Shown here: in pieces, positions 1-7,187 of the stretch
How positions within the stretch are numbered: the stretch's first letter is position 1
Layout: each line of letters starts with the position of its first letter
Origin: Gammaproteobacteria bacterium
Lineage (GTDB): Bacteria; Pseudomonadota; Gammaproteobacteria; Pseudomonadales; Cellvibrionaceae
NCBI GenBank assembly: GCA_021151625.1
Contig: JAGKWY010000109.1
Coordinates: 1-19,615 of the forward strand
Reading direction: 5' to 3'
DNA: 19,615 nt
The notes under the pieces: model-generated
Database searches by the model: none
The model's input: only the letters and a program-made list of their open reading frames with translations
What the model was told of the DNA's origin: nothing
Made by a program: the position numbers and the translations under genes

Positions 1-70
1 TCATACGAGGGCTTCCACTAACAAAAATGAACGCGGATAATACCCGAACCACAGGAATACTGAGAAGAGT
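1..70 (+). promoter_or_regulatory. fur upstream region with weak candidate promoter
   Basis: The best -10 candidate is GATAAT at 36-41, a five of six match, with a poor -35 (TTCCAC, 13-18) 17 bases upstream. GATAAT is also the hexamer unit of Fur boxes, but only one copy is obvious, so autoregulation is possible and not shown. Bases 2-4 read CAT, a reverse-strand ATG, with GGAAG on that strand seven bases before it. This could be the first codon of a divergent gene (bamE/omlA lies there in Pseudomonas), but four bases cannot prove it. Confidence 0.35.
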
Positions 71-82
71 TTGGGGGAAATA

Positions 83-490
83 ATGGCTGACGGTAACCAC
101 GAGCTGCGCAAGGCTGGCCTTAAAGTCACTTTGCCGCGAGTTAAGATTTTGCAAATGCTGGAGTCCTCTGAACAGCATCACATGAGCGCGGAGGATGTAT
201 ACAAAGCGCTGATGGAGCAGGGTGATGACGTTGGTCTGGCAACTGTGTACCGGGTGTTAACCCAGTTTGAAACTGCCGGTTTGGTGGTTCGTCATAACTT
301 CGATGGCGGCCATTCGGTGTTTGAAGTAGCGCGCGGCGAGCATCACGATCACATGGTCGATATAGATGCCGGCACTATCATTGAGTTCCATAATGATGAG
401 ATTGAAGCCCTGCAAAAACGTATTGCTGCTGAATACGGCTACGAGCTGACTGACCACAGTCTGGTACTTTATGTGCGTAAAAAGCGCTGA
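83..490 (+). CDS. fur: Ferric uptake regulator Fur
   Basis: This is the global iron-responsive repressor: a cytoplasmic dimer that binds Fur boxes when loaded with Fe2+. The start is taken at ATG 83 because GGGGGAA (73-79) forms its ribosome site; an in-frame TTG at 71 lies inside that site and would add only four residues. The 135-residue product has the N-terminal winged helix (KAGLKVTLPRVKIL near 10-23, then AEDVYKAL and GLATVYRVL), the hinge RHNFDGGHSVFE, and the HHDHM metal-binding cluster near residues 86-90. It closely resembles Pseudomonas Fur and ends in VRKKR without the cysteine- and histidine-rich tail of the E. coli protein. It contains no cysteine: the position of the E. coli CxxC segment reads DIDAGTIIEF. 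The structural zinc site seen in some family members is therefore absent, leaving the His/Glu/Asp sites. Confidence 0.97.
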   Translation: MADGNHELRKAGLKVTLPRVKILQMLESSEQHHMSAEDVYKALMEQGDDVGLATVYRVLTQFETAGLVVRHNFDGGHSVFEVARGEHHDHMVDIDAGTIIEFHNDEIEALQKRIAAEYGYELTDHSLVLYVRKKR

Positions 491-665
491 GTTATATGAA
501 GATTGCGAGAAAGAAGTGTTTTGAGGTGAAAAAGGTTAGAACTTGGCTGTAAAAACGAGTATTGTTAACTGGTTCGACTTTTTTGCCGTTTTTTTAAAAG
601 TTTGCTGTTTTTGAAAGAAACGTTAGTGTTTTGATGTAGGAAACGTTGATTTGTATTACTGCTTG

Positions 666-695
666 AGGGCGCGTTTATCGCGCCCTTTTTGTTTT
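666..695 (+). terminator. Rho-independent terminator downstream of fur
   Basis: An 8-bp stem AGGGCGCG / CGCGCCCT (666-673 and 679-686) with loop TTTAT is followed by TTTTTG. The T-run lies on the plus-strand side only, so it serves fur. It sits 175 bases beyond the fur stop, leaving an unusually long T- and A-rich 3' untranslated region (491-665) with no convincing ORF. Confidence 0.85.
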
Positions 696-722
696 CTGTA
701 GTTTGTAAAAATGGTGTGTAAA

Positions 723-2390
723 TTAAAGCGCCAGCATCTCCCGCGCGTGGGCCAGTGACTGTTCGGTCACCTTCAAACCACCCAACATGCGCGCCACTTC
801 CTCCACCTTGGAATTGCCGTCCAACTCAACCAGTGTTGATTCCGCAGATTTCTTGTTTGCGGTTTTAACTACCTGTAAGTGCTGGTGCCCTTTACTTGCC
901 ACTTGTGCCAGATGGGTTACACAAATTACCTGGCCGCGCCCGCCTAACTGTCGTAGTAACTGACCAACTACATCCCCGGTCGCGCCGCCAATACCTACGT
1001 CAACTTCGTCGAATACCAGTGTAGGAATAGCGGAGGTTTGGGCAGTAACTACCTGGATGGCGAGGCTGATGCGCGACAATTCGCCGCCTGATGCGATTTT
1101 TCCCAGTGGGCGCGGTGCTTGTCCAGGATTGGTGCTGATCAGGAATTCCACCTCCTCCAGGCCATTAGCGCCCGGCTTGTCACCTAGAGGGATAAGGCTG
1201 ACGCTGAATTTGGCATTCTCCATTGCCAGTAACTTGAGTTGTTCGTTGACCTGTCTGGCGAGGCTATTGCCGGCCTTGGCGCGTTTTGCAGAAAGCTGGT
1301 CCGCTAGCTGGCGATAGGTTTTTTCCGCCTGCGTGACTTGCTGGGCGAGTTGGTCGAGTTTTGCATCGCCGCCCTGCAGTTGCTCCAGCTCAGAGCTGAG
1401 CTTATTGATCAACTCCAGCAGCTCCTCCGCCTGGATACGATGCTTGCGTGCCAGATCGTAAATGGCTGATAGCCGCTCCTCCACTTGCTGCAAGCGTTGC
1501 GGGTCCAGGTTGAAGCTATCGATGTGGTGTTCGATTTCGTGCTGGGCTTCTTCCACCTGAATCTGCGCGCTGGTGAGCAGTTCTTCTGCACTTTTCAGGG
1601 CCGCTGATTTCTCCGGCAGGCTGCGCAATATATGCAGGGCGCGATGCAGGTTAACGCTCAGCCCTTGTTCCTCATCGCCACAAAAAGCCGCTAACTGCTG
1701 ACTGCCGCGTAGTATCTCCTCGGCGTTGGCCAGGCTGCGCTGTTCGCCTTCCAGCTTGGCCAGCTCACCTGACTGCAAGCCCAACTGCTCCAGTTCTTCT
1801 ACCTGATAGCTCAGCAACTGAAAACGGGCATTGACCTCGGCGGCGTTATCACGCAAGTGGATAAAGTGCTCCAGACGGCTCTGCCACTCGCGCCAGGCTT
1901 GGCGCACCTGCTTGGCCAATTCAGTTTGGCCGGCAAACTCATCGACGAGGCGACGATGAGTATCTTTGATCAACAGGGACTGGTGTTCGTGCTGGCTGTG
2001 GATATCAATCAACATCTCGCCCAGCGTGCGCAGTTGCTGCAAGGTGACAGATTGGCCGTTGATATAGGCCTTGGATTTGCCATCGCTGGCAACTACCCGC
2101 CGCAGCAGGCATTCGTGGGGGTGATCGGCCTGCTGTAAGTCGTTGCTCACCAGCCATTCGGCAGCAGCAGGTATCAGGCGAGTATCAAAGGTAGCGCAGA
2201 TGTCAGCGCGGTTGGCACCGGTGCGTACTCGCTCGCCATCGGCGCGGTCGCCCAGTGTTTGCCCAAGGGCATCCAGCACAATGGATTTACCTGCGCCTGT
2301 CTCCCCGGTAATCACCGTCATTCCCGGTTTTAAATCCAGATCAAGATGATCAACCAGAGTGAAGTTTTGGATGTTCAAGTGAGTGAGCAT
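723..2390 (-). CDS. recN: DNA repair protein RecN
   Basis: This is an SMC-like ATPase that acts in recombinational repair of double-strand breaks. The 555-residue length is normal for the family. The Walker A motif is GETGAGKS (residues 29-36). A long central coiled coil, rich in Leu/Glu/Gln/Ala heptads, spans roughly 150-375. The ABC signature is SGGELSR (434-440) and Walker B is LVFDEVD (about 458-464), followed by the THLAQVAS segment. The two ATPase halves at the ends separated by a coiled coil are diagnostic. The start is the ATG at 2390; the ribosome site before it is weak (GGCGGACGG). It converges on fur. A LexA-like box and a sigma70-type promoter lie upstream, so SOS induction is expected, as known for recN in E. 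coli. Confidence 0.97.
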   Translation of the reverse strand: MLTHLNIQNFTLVDHLDLDLKPGMTVITGETGAGKSIVLDALGQTLGDRADGERVRTGANRADICATFDTRLIPAAAEWLVSNDLQQADHPHECLLRRVVASDGKSKAYINGQSVTLQQLRTLGEMLIDIHSQHEHQSLLIKDTHRRLVDEFAGQTELAKQVRQAWREWQSRLEHFIHLRDNAAEVNARFQLLSYQVEELEQLGLQSGELAKLEGEQRSLANAEEILRGSQQLAAFCGDEEQGLSVNLHRALHILRSLPEKSAALKSAEELLTSAQIQVEEAQHEIEHHIDSFNLDPQRLQQVEERLSAIYDLARKHRIQAEELLELINKLSSELEQLQGGDAKLDQLAQQVTQAEKTYRQLADQLSAKRAKAGNSLARQVNEQLKLLAMENAKFSVSLIPLGDKPGANGLEEVEFLISTNPGQAPRPLGKIASGGELSRISLAIQVVTAQTSAIPTLVFDEVDVGIGGATGDVVGQLLRQLGGRGQVICVTHLAQVASKGHQHLQVVKTANKKSAESTLVELDGNSKVEEVARMLGGLKVTEQSLAHAREMLAL

Positions 2391-2423
2391 AGGCCGTCCG
2401 CCGGGTTGCCAAGGAAAACACCA

Positions 2424-2463
2424 ATAAAAAAGCCAGATACGATTGGTTATTCGTTATCTGGCT
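2424..2463 (-). terminator. Terminator of the chemoreceptor gene
   Basis: Read on the minus strand, AGCCAGATA (2463-2455) pairs with TATCTGGCT (2439-2431). The stem is followed by a T-run (2430-2425). It lies 48 bases after the chemoreceptor stop and 41 bases before recN. Its 5' arm overlaps the LexA-like box of recN. Confidence 0.85.
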
Positions 2464-2473
2464 GTTTATACAG
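2458..2473 (-). promoter_or_regulatory. LexA (SOS) box upstream of recN
   Basis: On the minus strand the site reads CTGTATAAACAGCCAG, fitting CTG-N10-CAG and matching 12 of 16 positions of the E. coli LexA consensus, with an uninterrupted CTGTATA half. It overlaps the candidate -10 of recN, the expected place for a repressor of an SOS gene. The identification comes from consensus match and gene context. Confidence 0.75.
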
Positions 2474-2494
2474 TATTTGGCGTTAAAGAGGCAA
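2465..2494 (-). promoter_or_regulatory. Candidate recN promoter
   Basis: On the minus strand, TTGCCT (2494-2489) is followed by 18 bases and then TATAAA (2470-2465). The -10 lies within the LexA-like box. The expected transcript start, near 2458, falls inside the terminator stem of the upstream gene. Confidence 0.55.
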
Positions 2495-2510
2495 GTCTGC
2501 CGGGCGATAC

Positions 2511-4130
2511 TTAAAAGCGGAAGCCCTCCAGTTTGCGGCTCAGTTCATCGGAGGCATCGCGGATTTGCTGGGAGGCGAGCAGGGTACCGCGCGCCGCATC
2601 TTTAGTGCCCAGAGACGATTGCTCCACGTGGCTGACATATTCCAGAATCAGGCTGCTGGCCTGGACGTGCTCGATCAGCGAGCTGCCGATATGGGCGACC
2701 ATTTTGGCCACTTCATCGGTTTCCATGCGCACACTCTCAACAATTTCGCCGCCCTGCCGGGTTTGGGCGATGCCTTCTTTCAACTGGGTGACCATATCGT
2801 CCATATTTTGCTTGGCGACACGGCTGGAGTTTTGTACGGCGGTGATGGTATCGCTAATTTCGGTGGTCGCCTGGGTGGTGCGCTGGGCGAGCTGGCGAAC
2901 TTCATCGGCTACTACCGCAAAACCGCGTCCCTGTTCCCCGGCACGCGCGGCTTCGATAGCGGCATTTAGCGCGAGCAGGTTGGTTTGGTTGGCGACTTCG
3001 CTAATCACCGAAATGACTGCCGAAATACTGTTAATACGCTGCGCGAGATCGTCGATGCTGCCCTGGGTCTGGATAACGCTGTTGTCTATCTCCACAAAAC
3101 TTTTGACCGCATTGGAAATAAGCTTCTGACCCTGATTGGCGGTCTTGGACGCGTGGTCAGTCTGATTGGTCGCAACCTTGGCCTGCTCCATGGCGTCTTT
3201 GGTTTGCATATTGAATTCTTCCGCCGATGACGCGATTTTGATGGTGTTGGCACTTTGGTCTTCCGCCATGGCGGTACTGGTTTCCGCCTTGTGGACTATG
3301 TCATCACTAATACTGTGCAGGCGCGATACCATGGCCGAAATACTGCCGAGCATATCGCGCAGGGCGTGACGCATGCGGATGACCGAGCCGTAGATACTGT
3401 CTTCAGGGGCTGCATGGACATTGCGCTCAGTCAGGTCGCCGCCCGCTACTGCGCGTACTAACGTCAGTACTTCTTTCAGCTCCGCGCCCAAACCTGCATC
3501 CAGCTTGCGCGCAAACATCATGACTGGTACCACAATCACCAGCATTACCAGAATACAAACACCCAACTGCCATTTGGCGGTCTCCCAGAAGCGGGCATTT
3601 GTTTCGTTAGAGCCTATACCGGTGCCCACCACCCATTTCCAGCGGGGCGAAAGTTTGGCGATGGAGATTTTGTCTTCAATCGAGCCATCGGCCTGTTTTT
3701 GCGTCCAGTTGTATTTGGCGGTCTGCCCCTGGGCCTTGCCCACTGCTTTCAGCAATATCTCGCCCACACTGCGGCCATGGCCATCTTTGAACTCATGGAA
3801 GCTGGTGCCGTGTAATTGCGGGTCGAGTGGCGCAGCGACAAAGTTCATTTGCTCGTCGGCGACATAAACATATTCGGATTTGTGGTAGGTGTTGTTGCGC
3901 AATATTTGGGTAGCGATTTTCTTGGCAGTTTCATCGGCCATTTCACCGCGTGCGGCCATCTGCTCCATCTGGATTACCGTGGCATAGGTGCTATTGAGCA
4001 ACTGCTCCACCCGCGCGGCGTTGTCCTGGTTGGATGAGTAGCGAACAGTAAACAAGCCGATCAGCATCATTCCCAGAAGGCCGAGCAGGATTTGGGCGGA
4101 GACAATCCAGATTTTAACGCGTAATGACAT
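2511..4130 (-). CDS. Methyl-accepting chemotaxis protein, single-Cache sensor
   Basis: This is a transmembrane chemoreceptor that would signal to CheA/CheW. The 539-residue product begins with a membrane segment (about 8-29). A periplasmic domain of about 155 residues follows (30-185) and resembles the sCache_2 type (SEYVYVADEQMNFVAAP, then W-K-W-V-V-G-T-G-I near 164-172). The second membrane segment is at about 187-207, then comes a HAMP linker (208-260) and the long cytoplasmic helical hairpin. The conserved tip, with NLLALNAAIEAARAGEQGRG, is at about 384-403. It lacks a C-terminal NWETF-type pentapeptide, so adaptation enzymes would not be tethered that way. The ligand cannot be told; sCache_2 receptors often sense small organic acids. 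GAGGG lies a suitable distance before the ATG at 4130. It is a single gene with its own terminator, divergent from grpE. Confidence 0.93.
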   Translation of the reverse strand: MSLRVKIWIVSAQILLGLLGMMLIGLFTVRYSSNQDNAARVEQLLNSTYATVIQMEQMAARGEMADETAKKIATQILRNNTYHKSEYVYVADEQMNFVAAPLDPQLHGTSFHEFKDGHGRSVGEILLKAVGKAQGQTAKYNWTQKQADGSIEDKISIAKLSPRWKWVVGTGIGSNETNARFWETAKWQLGVCILVMLVIVVPVMMFARKLDAGLGAELKEVLTLVRAVAGGDLTERNVHAAPEDSIYGSVIRMRHALRDMLGSISAMVSRLHSISDDIVHKAETSTAMAEDQSANTIKIASSAEEFNMQTKDAMEQAKVATNQTDHASKTANQGQKLISNAVKSFVEIDNSVIQTQGSIDDLAQRINSISAVISVISEVANQTNLLALNAAIEAARAGEQGRGFAVVADEVRQLAQRTTQATTEISDTITAVQNSSRVAKQNMDDMVTQLKEGIAQTRQGGEIVESVRMETDEVAKMVAHIGSSLIEHVQASSLILEYVSHVEQSSLGTKDAARGTLLASQQIRDASDELSRKLEGFRF

Positions 4131-4260
4131 GGTAAATAGCCCTCTGGGTGGCGAACTTATCTAGTGGCTGGTTTGAGTATAGGTGTAAATTTTTGCCTGC
4201 TTGATGATCATTTGTGCCAGTTATTGATCGGGCTTATCCATAAAAACTTTAGTGCCAGCG

Positions 4261-4289
4261 CTTGAATCCCTCTCCCCCAGCCCCATATA
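4261..4289 (+). promoter_or_regulatory. RpoH (sigma32) heat-shock promoter of grpE
   Basis: CTTGAA (4261-4266), a 14-base spacer, then CCCCATATA (4281-4289). Both elements match the E. coli sigma32 consensus (CTTGAA and CCCCATnTA) exactly. The start codon of grpE is 86 bases downstream. Confidence 0.9.
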
Positions 4290-4374
4290 GCCCCCACTGT
4301 CTGATAGACACCCGAATTTGGTTTTAGCAAGTTATACCGGCGGCTGTGCCGCCCACCAGCGATTGGAGAACACA

Positions 4375-4938
4375 GTGTCAACCCAAGATTACACCGACAT
4401 TCAAAACGCGACCGAACCCCAGCCTGCGGCTGAGGAGCAGGTGCAAGCAGAAACCGCTGACGCAGGTATTGAAACCCTGCAGGCACAATTGGCAACCCTG
4501 GCGGCTGCTTACGAGTCAGCCAAAGAACAAAGCCTGCGCGCCCAGGCGGAGGCACAAAATGCCCGTCGTCGCGCCGAGCAGGATGTAGAGAAAGCCCACA
4601 AGTTTGGTCTGGAGAAAATGGTCAATGACCTGCTGCCAGTGGTCGATAACCTGGAGCGTGCACTCTCCTCGATCGATGCCAGCAATGAGGCTTTTGCGGC
4701 AATCGCAGAAGGAATTCAGCTCACCCACAAAACTTTTGTCGATGCCTTGGCTCGTCATCAGGTGGTAGTGGTAAATCCACAGGGCGAGCCGTTCGATCCG
4801 AACCTGCATCAAGCTGTTTCCGCGGTGCCTAATCCGGATGTGGAACCCAATACCGTGATCAACTGTTTCCAGAAGGGTTACACATTGCACGGCCGTCTGG
4901 TGCGTCCGGCGATGGTGGTAGTTTCCAAGGCTCCGTAA
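4375..4938 (+). CDS. grpE: Nucleotide exchange factor GrpE
   Basis: GrpE is the dimeric co-chaperone that releases ADP from DnaK. The GTG at 4375 is chosen as start because GGAG (4365-4368) sits six bases before it and the product then begins STQDYTDIQN; an in-frame TTG at 4318 lacks a ribosome site. The 187-residue length is normal. An acidic, disordered N-terminus (about 1-35) precedes a long dimerisation helix (about 36-90, with AQAEAQNARRRAEQDVEKAHKFG). The family signature follows (LLPVVDNLERAL), then the C-terminal beta domain with GEPFDPNLHQAV and the end GYTLHGRLVRPAMVVVSK. It is the first gene of the grpE-dnaK-dnaJ cluster. Promoters before both grpE and dnaK mean dnaK need not depend on grpE read-through. 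Confidence 0.96.
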   Translation: MSTQDYTDIQNATEPQPAAEEQVQAETADAGIETLQAQLATLAAAYESAKEQSLRAQAEAQNARRRAEQDVEKAHKFGLEKMVNDLLPVVDNLERALSSIDASNEAFAAIAEGIQLTHKTFVDALARHQVVVVNPQGEPFDPNLHQAVSAVPNPDVEPNTVINCFQKGYTLHGRLVRPAMVVVSKAP

Positions 4939-4971
4939 GGTCGCCGACAAGATGATTTTTTTAGCGTCGCA

Positions 4972-5000
4972 CTTGAATTCAACTGCTGCGCGCCAATATA
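4972..5000 (+). promoter_or_regulatory. RpoH (sigma32) promoter of dnaK
   Basis: A perfect -35 CTTGAA (4972-4977) is followed by 14 bases and then GCCAATATA (4992-5000), which keeps six of the eight defined positions of CCCCATnTA. Spacing is identical to that of the grpE promoter. The start codon of dnaK is 121 bases downstream. Confidence 0.7.
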
Positions 5001-5068
5001 GAAAACAACTGCAAACGAAAGCGTAAACGCACAGCGCCAGCGCGACTCGAGCAAGTCATTAACAATTC

Positions 5069-5090
5069 AGTGCTCGCCTGTTCGGGCACT
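5069..5090 (+). other. Hairpin in the dnaK 5' untranslated region
   Basis: AGTGCTCG (5069-5076) can pair with CGGGCACT (5083-5090), giving eight pairs including one G-U and a six-base loop. It has no T-run, so it is not a terminator. It could affect mRNA stability or temperature response, but it does not sequester the AGGAG ribosome site at 5110-5114, so a thermometer role is not supported by this hairpin alone. Confidence 0.4.
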
Positions 5091-5121
5091 CAGCAACAAA
5101 CAGATTTTCAGGAGCAACACC

Positions 5122-7050
5122 ATGGGTAAAATTATTGGCATCGACTTGGGTACTACTAACTCTTGCGTATCCATTTTAGAAGGCGGCACGCCCAAAGTAA
5201 TCGAAAACGCCGAGGGCGATCGCACTACGCCGTCCATTATCGCCTTCACCAATGATGACGAAATTCTGGTTGGTCAATCTGCCAAACGTCAGGCAGTAAC
5301 CAACCCGCACAACACTTTGCATGCGGTAAAGCGTTTGATCGGTCGCAAATTCAAAGATGACGTAGTGCAAAAAGATATCTCCATGGTGCCCTACAAAATC
5401 GTTGCGGCTGACAATGGCGATGCATGGGTAGAAGTGAAAGGCGATAAAAAAGCACCGCCACAAATTTCTGCGGAAGTATTGAAGAAAATGAAAAAAACCG
5501 CTGAGGATTACCTCGGCGAAAAAGTGACTGAGGCAGTTATTACTGTTCCGGCTTACTTTAACGATTCACAACGTCAAGCGACTAAAGATGCAGGCCGTAT
5601 TGCAGGTCTGGATGTAAAACGCATCATCAACGAACCTACTGCAGCAGCACTGGCTTACGGTTTGGACAAAGGTGTGGGCGATCGCACTATCGCTGTATAC
5701 GACCTGGGTGGTGGTACCTTCGATATTTCCATTATCGAAATCGCTGACGTTGATGGCGAACACCAATTCGAAGTGCTTTCTACCAACGGCGATACATTCC
5801 TCGGTGGTGAAGACTTCGATATGCGCTTGATTGAATTCCTGGCGGAAACTTTCAAGAAAGATACCGGTATTGATCTGCACAACGATCCACTCGCTCTGCA
5901 ACGTTTGAAAGAAGCAGCAGAGAAAGCCAAGATCGAATTGTCATCCAGCCAGCAAACCGAAGTGAACCTGCCTTACATTACTGCGGATGCAACAGGTCCA
6001 AAACATTTGGTGGTAAAACTGACGCGCGCAAAGCTTGAGTCTTTGGTGGAAGACCTGGTAACCAAATCCATGGACCCGGTAAAACAAGCGATTAAAGATT
6101 CCGGCAAATCTATCAGCGATATTGACGATGTCATTTTGGTAGGCGGTCAAACCCGTATGCCATTGGTGCAAAAAGCGGTTGCGGATTTCTTCGGCAAAGA
6201 AGCGCGTAAAGATGTAAACCCGGACGAAGCGGTAGCCATAGGTGCGGCCATTCAGGGTTCAGTATTGTCGGGCGATACCACCAACGTATTGTTGCTGGAT
6301 GTAACTCCACTGACTCTGGGTATTGAAACCATGGGCGGTGTTGCGACTCCATTGATCGAGAAGAACACCACGATTCCCACCAAGAAATCGCAAATTTTCT
6401 CGACCGCTGATGACAACCAAACTGCAGTGACTATTCACGTAGTGCAGGGTGAGCGCAAGCAAGCCTCACAAAACAAATCGCTCGGCCGTTTTGACTTGAG
6501 TGATATTCCGCCCGCACAGCGTGGCATGCCACAAATTGAAGTAACTTTTGATATCGATGCTAACGGTATTTTGAACGTAAGCGCAAAAGATAAAGCGACT
6601 GGTAAAGAACAATCCATCGTGATCAAAGCTTCTTCCGGTTTGAGCGACGATGAAATCCAGAAAATGGTAAAAGATGCGGAAGCTAATGCTGAAGCGGATC
6701 GCAAATTTGCTGAAGTAGTGGGCGCGCGTAACACACTGGAAGGTTTGATCCATGCAACGGAAAAAACCCTGAAAGAAGCGGGCGATAAAGCCACTGCGGA
6801 AGAGAAATCTGCAATCGAAGCGGCACTGGTTGAAGCGCGCGATGTAGCCAAGGGCGATGACCTGGCAAAAATCGAAGCGGCTACTACCAAACTTACTGAA
6901 GCTTCTGGTTCGCTCGCGCAAAAACTTTACGCTGAGCAACAAGCAGCTGGTCAAGCGGGCGGTGCGGGTGCACAGCAAGCCGGTGGCAGCAAGCCAGCTG
7001 ACGATGGCGTAGTGGATGCTGAATTTGAAGAAGTGAAAGAAGACAAGTAA
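5122..7050 (+). CDS. dnaK: Chaperone protein DnaK (Hsp70)
   Basis: This is the ATP-dependent Hsp70 chaperone, working with DnaJ and GrpE in folding, disaggregation and control of the heat-shock sigma factor. The 642-residue length is normal. The nucleotide-binding domain shows phosphate loop 1 (IGIDLGTTNSCVS, residues 5-17), AYFNDSQRQATKDAG, NEPTAAALAYG, the second phosphate loop DLGGGTFD and the adenosine motif LVGGQTRMP. The conserved interdomain linker VLLLDVTPLTLGIE follows. The substrate domain has NGILNVSAKDK, and the helical lid leads to a Gly/Ala/Gln-rich tail ending in DAEFEEVKEDK. AGGAG at 5110-5114 is the ribosome site for the ATG. Codon use differs visibly from the flanking genes, with many AAA, GAA, GTA and GGT codons, as expected for a highly expressed gene. 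Confidence 0.99.
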   Translation: MGKIIGIDLGTTNSCVSILEGGTPKVIENAEGDRTTPSIIAFTNDDEILVGQSAKRQAVTNPHNTLHAVKRLIGRKFKDDVVQKDISMVPYKIVAADNGDAWVEVKGDKKAPPQISAEVLKKMKKTAEDYLGEKVTEAVITVPAYFNDSQRQATKDAGRIAGLDVKRIINEPTAAALAYGLDKGVGDRTIAVYDLGGGTFDISIIEIADVDGEHQFEVLSTNGDTFLGGEDFDMRLIEFLAETFKKDTGIDLHNDPLALQRLKEAAEKAKIELSSSQQTEVNLPYITADATGPKHLVVKLTRAKLESLVEDLVTKSMDPVKQAIKDSGKSISDIDDVILVGGQTRMPLVQKAVADFFGKEARKDVNPDEAVAIGAAIQGSVLSGDTTNVLLLDVTPLTLGIETMGGVATPLIEKNTTIPTKKSQIFSTADDNQTAVTIHVVQGERKQASQNKSLGRFDLSDIPPAQRGMPQIEVTFDIDANGILNVSAKDKATGKEQSIVIKASSGLSDDEIQKMVKDAEANAEADRKFAEVVGARNTLEGLIHATEKTLKEAGDKATAEEKSAIEAALVEARDVAKGDDLAKIEAATTKLTEASGSLAQKLYAEQQAAGQAGGAGAQQAGGSKPADDGVVDAEFEEVKEDK

Positions 7051-7064
7051 TTAAATCCTCCTGA

Positions 7065-7083
7065 CCCCCTTTTTCAAAGGGGG
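7065..7083. repeat. C5-T/A-G5 palindrome after dnaK
   Basis: CCCCCTTTTTCAAAGGGGG forms an 8-bp stem with a three-base loop, 14 bases after the dnaK stop. Closely similar palindromes occur as dispersed intergenic repeats in many bacterial genomes (recalled, not searched). On RNA it could mark a 3' end, but it has no T-run. Confidence 0.6.
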
Positions 7084-7098
7084 GAATTAGAGAATGTA

Positions 7099-7130
7099 AT
7101 GACAAATGCGGGCTTGCCCGCATTTGTCAT
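7099..7130. repeat. Perfect 15-bp inverted repeat between dnaK and dnaJ
   Basis: ATGACAAATGCGGGC (7099-7113) is followed by TT and its exact reverse complement (7116-7130). The hairpin is very stable, but neither strand has a T-run directly after it; T7 begins only 16 bases later (7147-7153) on the plus strand. It probably trims or stabilises the dnaK 3' end, or partly attenuates dnaJ expression. Confidence 0.8.
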
Positions 7131-7187
7131 GTCAGAAACTAACAAATTTTTTTGAAATGTAAGCGCATTTCTTTGATCGGTGTAACC

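Noticed and set aside
2462..2473. CTGT-N4-ACAG palindrome as the LexA site
   Set aside because: The spacing is wrong for LexA, which needs CTG-N10-CAG; the 16-base site at 2458-2473 fits and was used instead.
2533..3129. 198-codon plus-strand frame opposite the chemoreceptor gene
   Set aside because: It is antisense to a clear chemoreceptor with full domain structure; composition is Ser/Thr/Arg-rich and no family is recognised.
4131..4200. FliA (sigma28) promoter for the chemoreceptor
   Set aside because: No GCCGATAA-type -10 with a TAAA -35 at the right distance; only an isolated TATACT was seen on the minus strand.
4318..4374. Extended GrpE N-terminus from TTG 4318
   Set aside because: No ribosome site precedes it, the extra 19 residues are not GrpE-like, and the GTG at 4375 has a well-placed GGAG.
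6435..6978. 151- and 170-codon minus-strand frames inside dnaK
   Set aside because: They are shadows of the dnaK coding frame, with no ribosome sites and low-complexity products.
7147..7180. Possible RpoH promoter directly before dnaJ (TTTTGAA and following bases)
   Set aside because: The -35 lacks the C of CTTGAA and nothing like CCCCAT follows at 13-17 bases.
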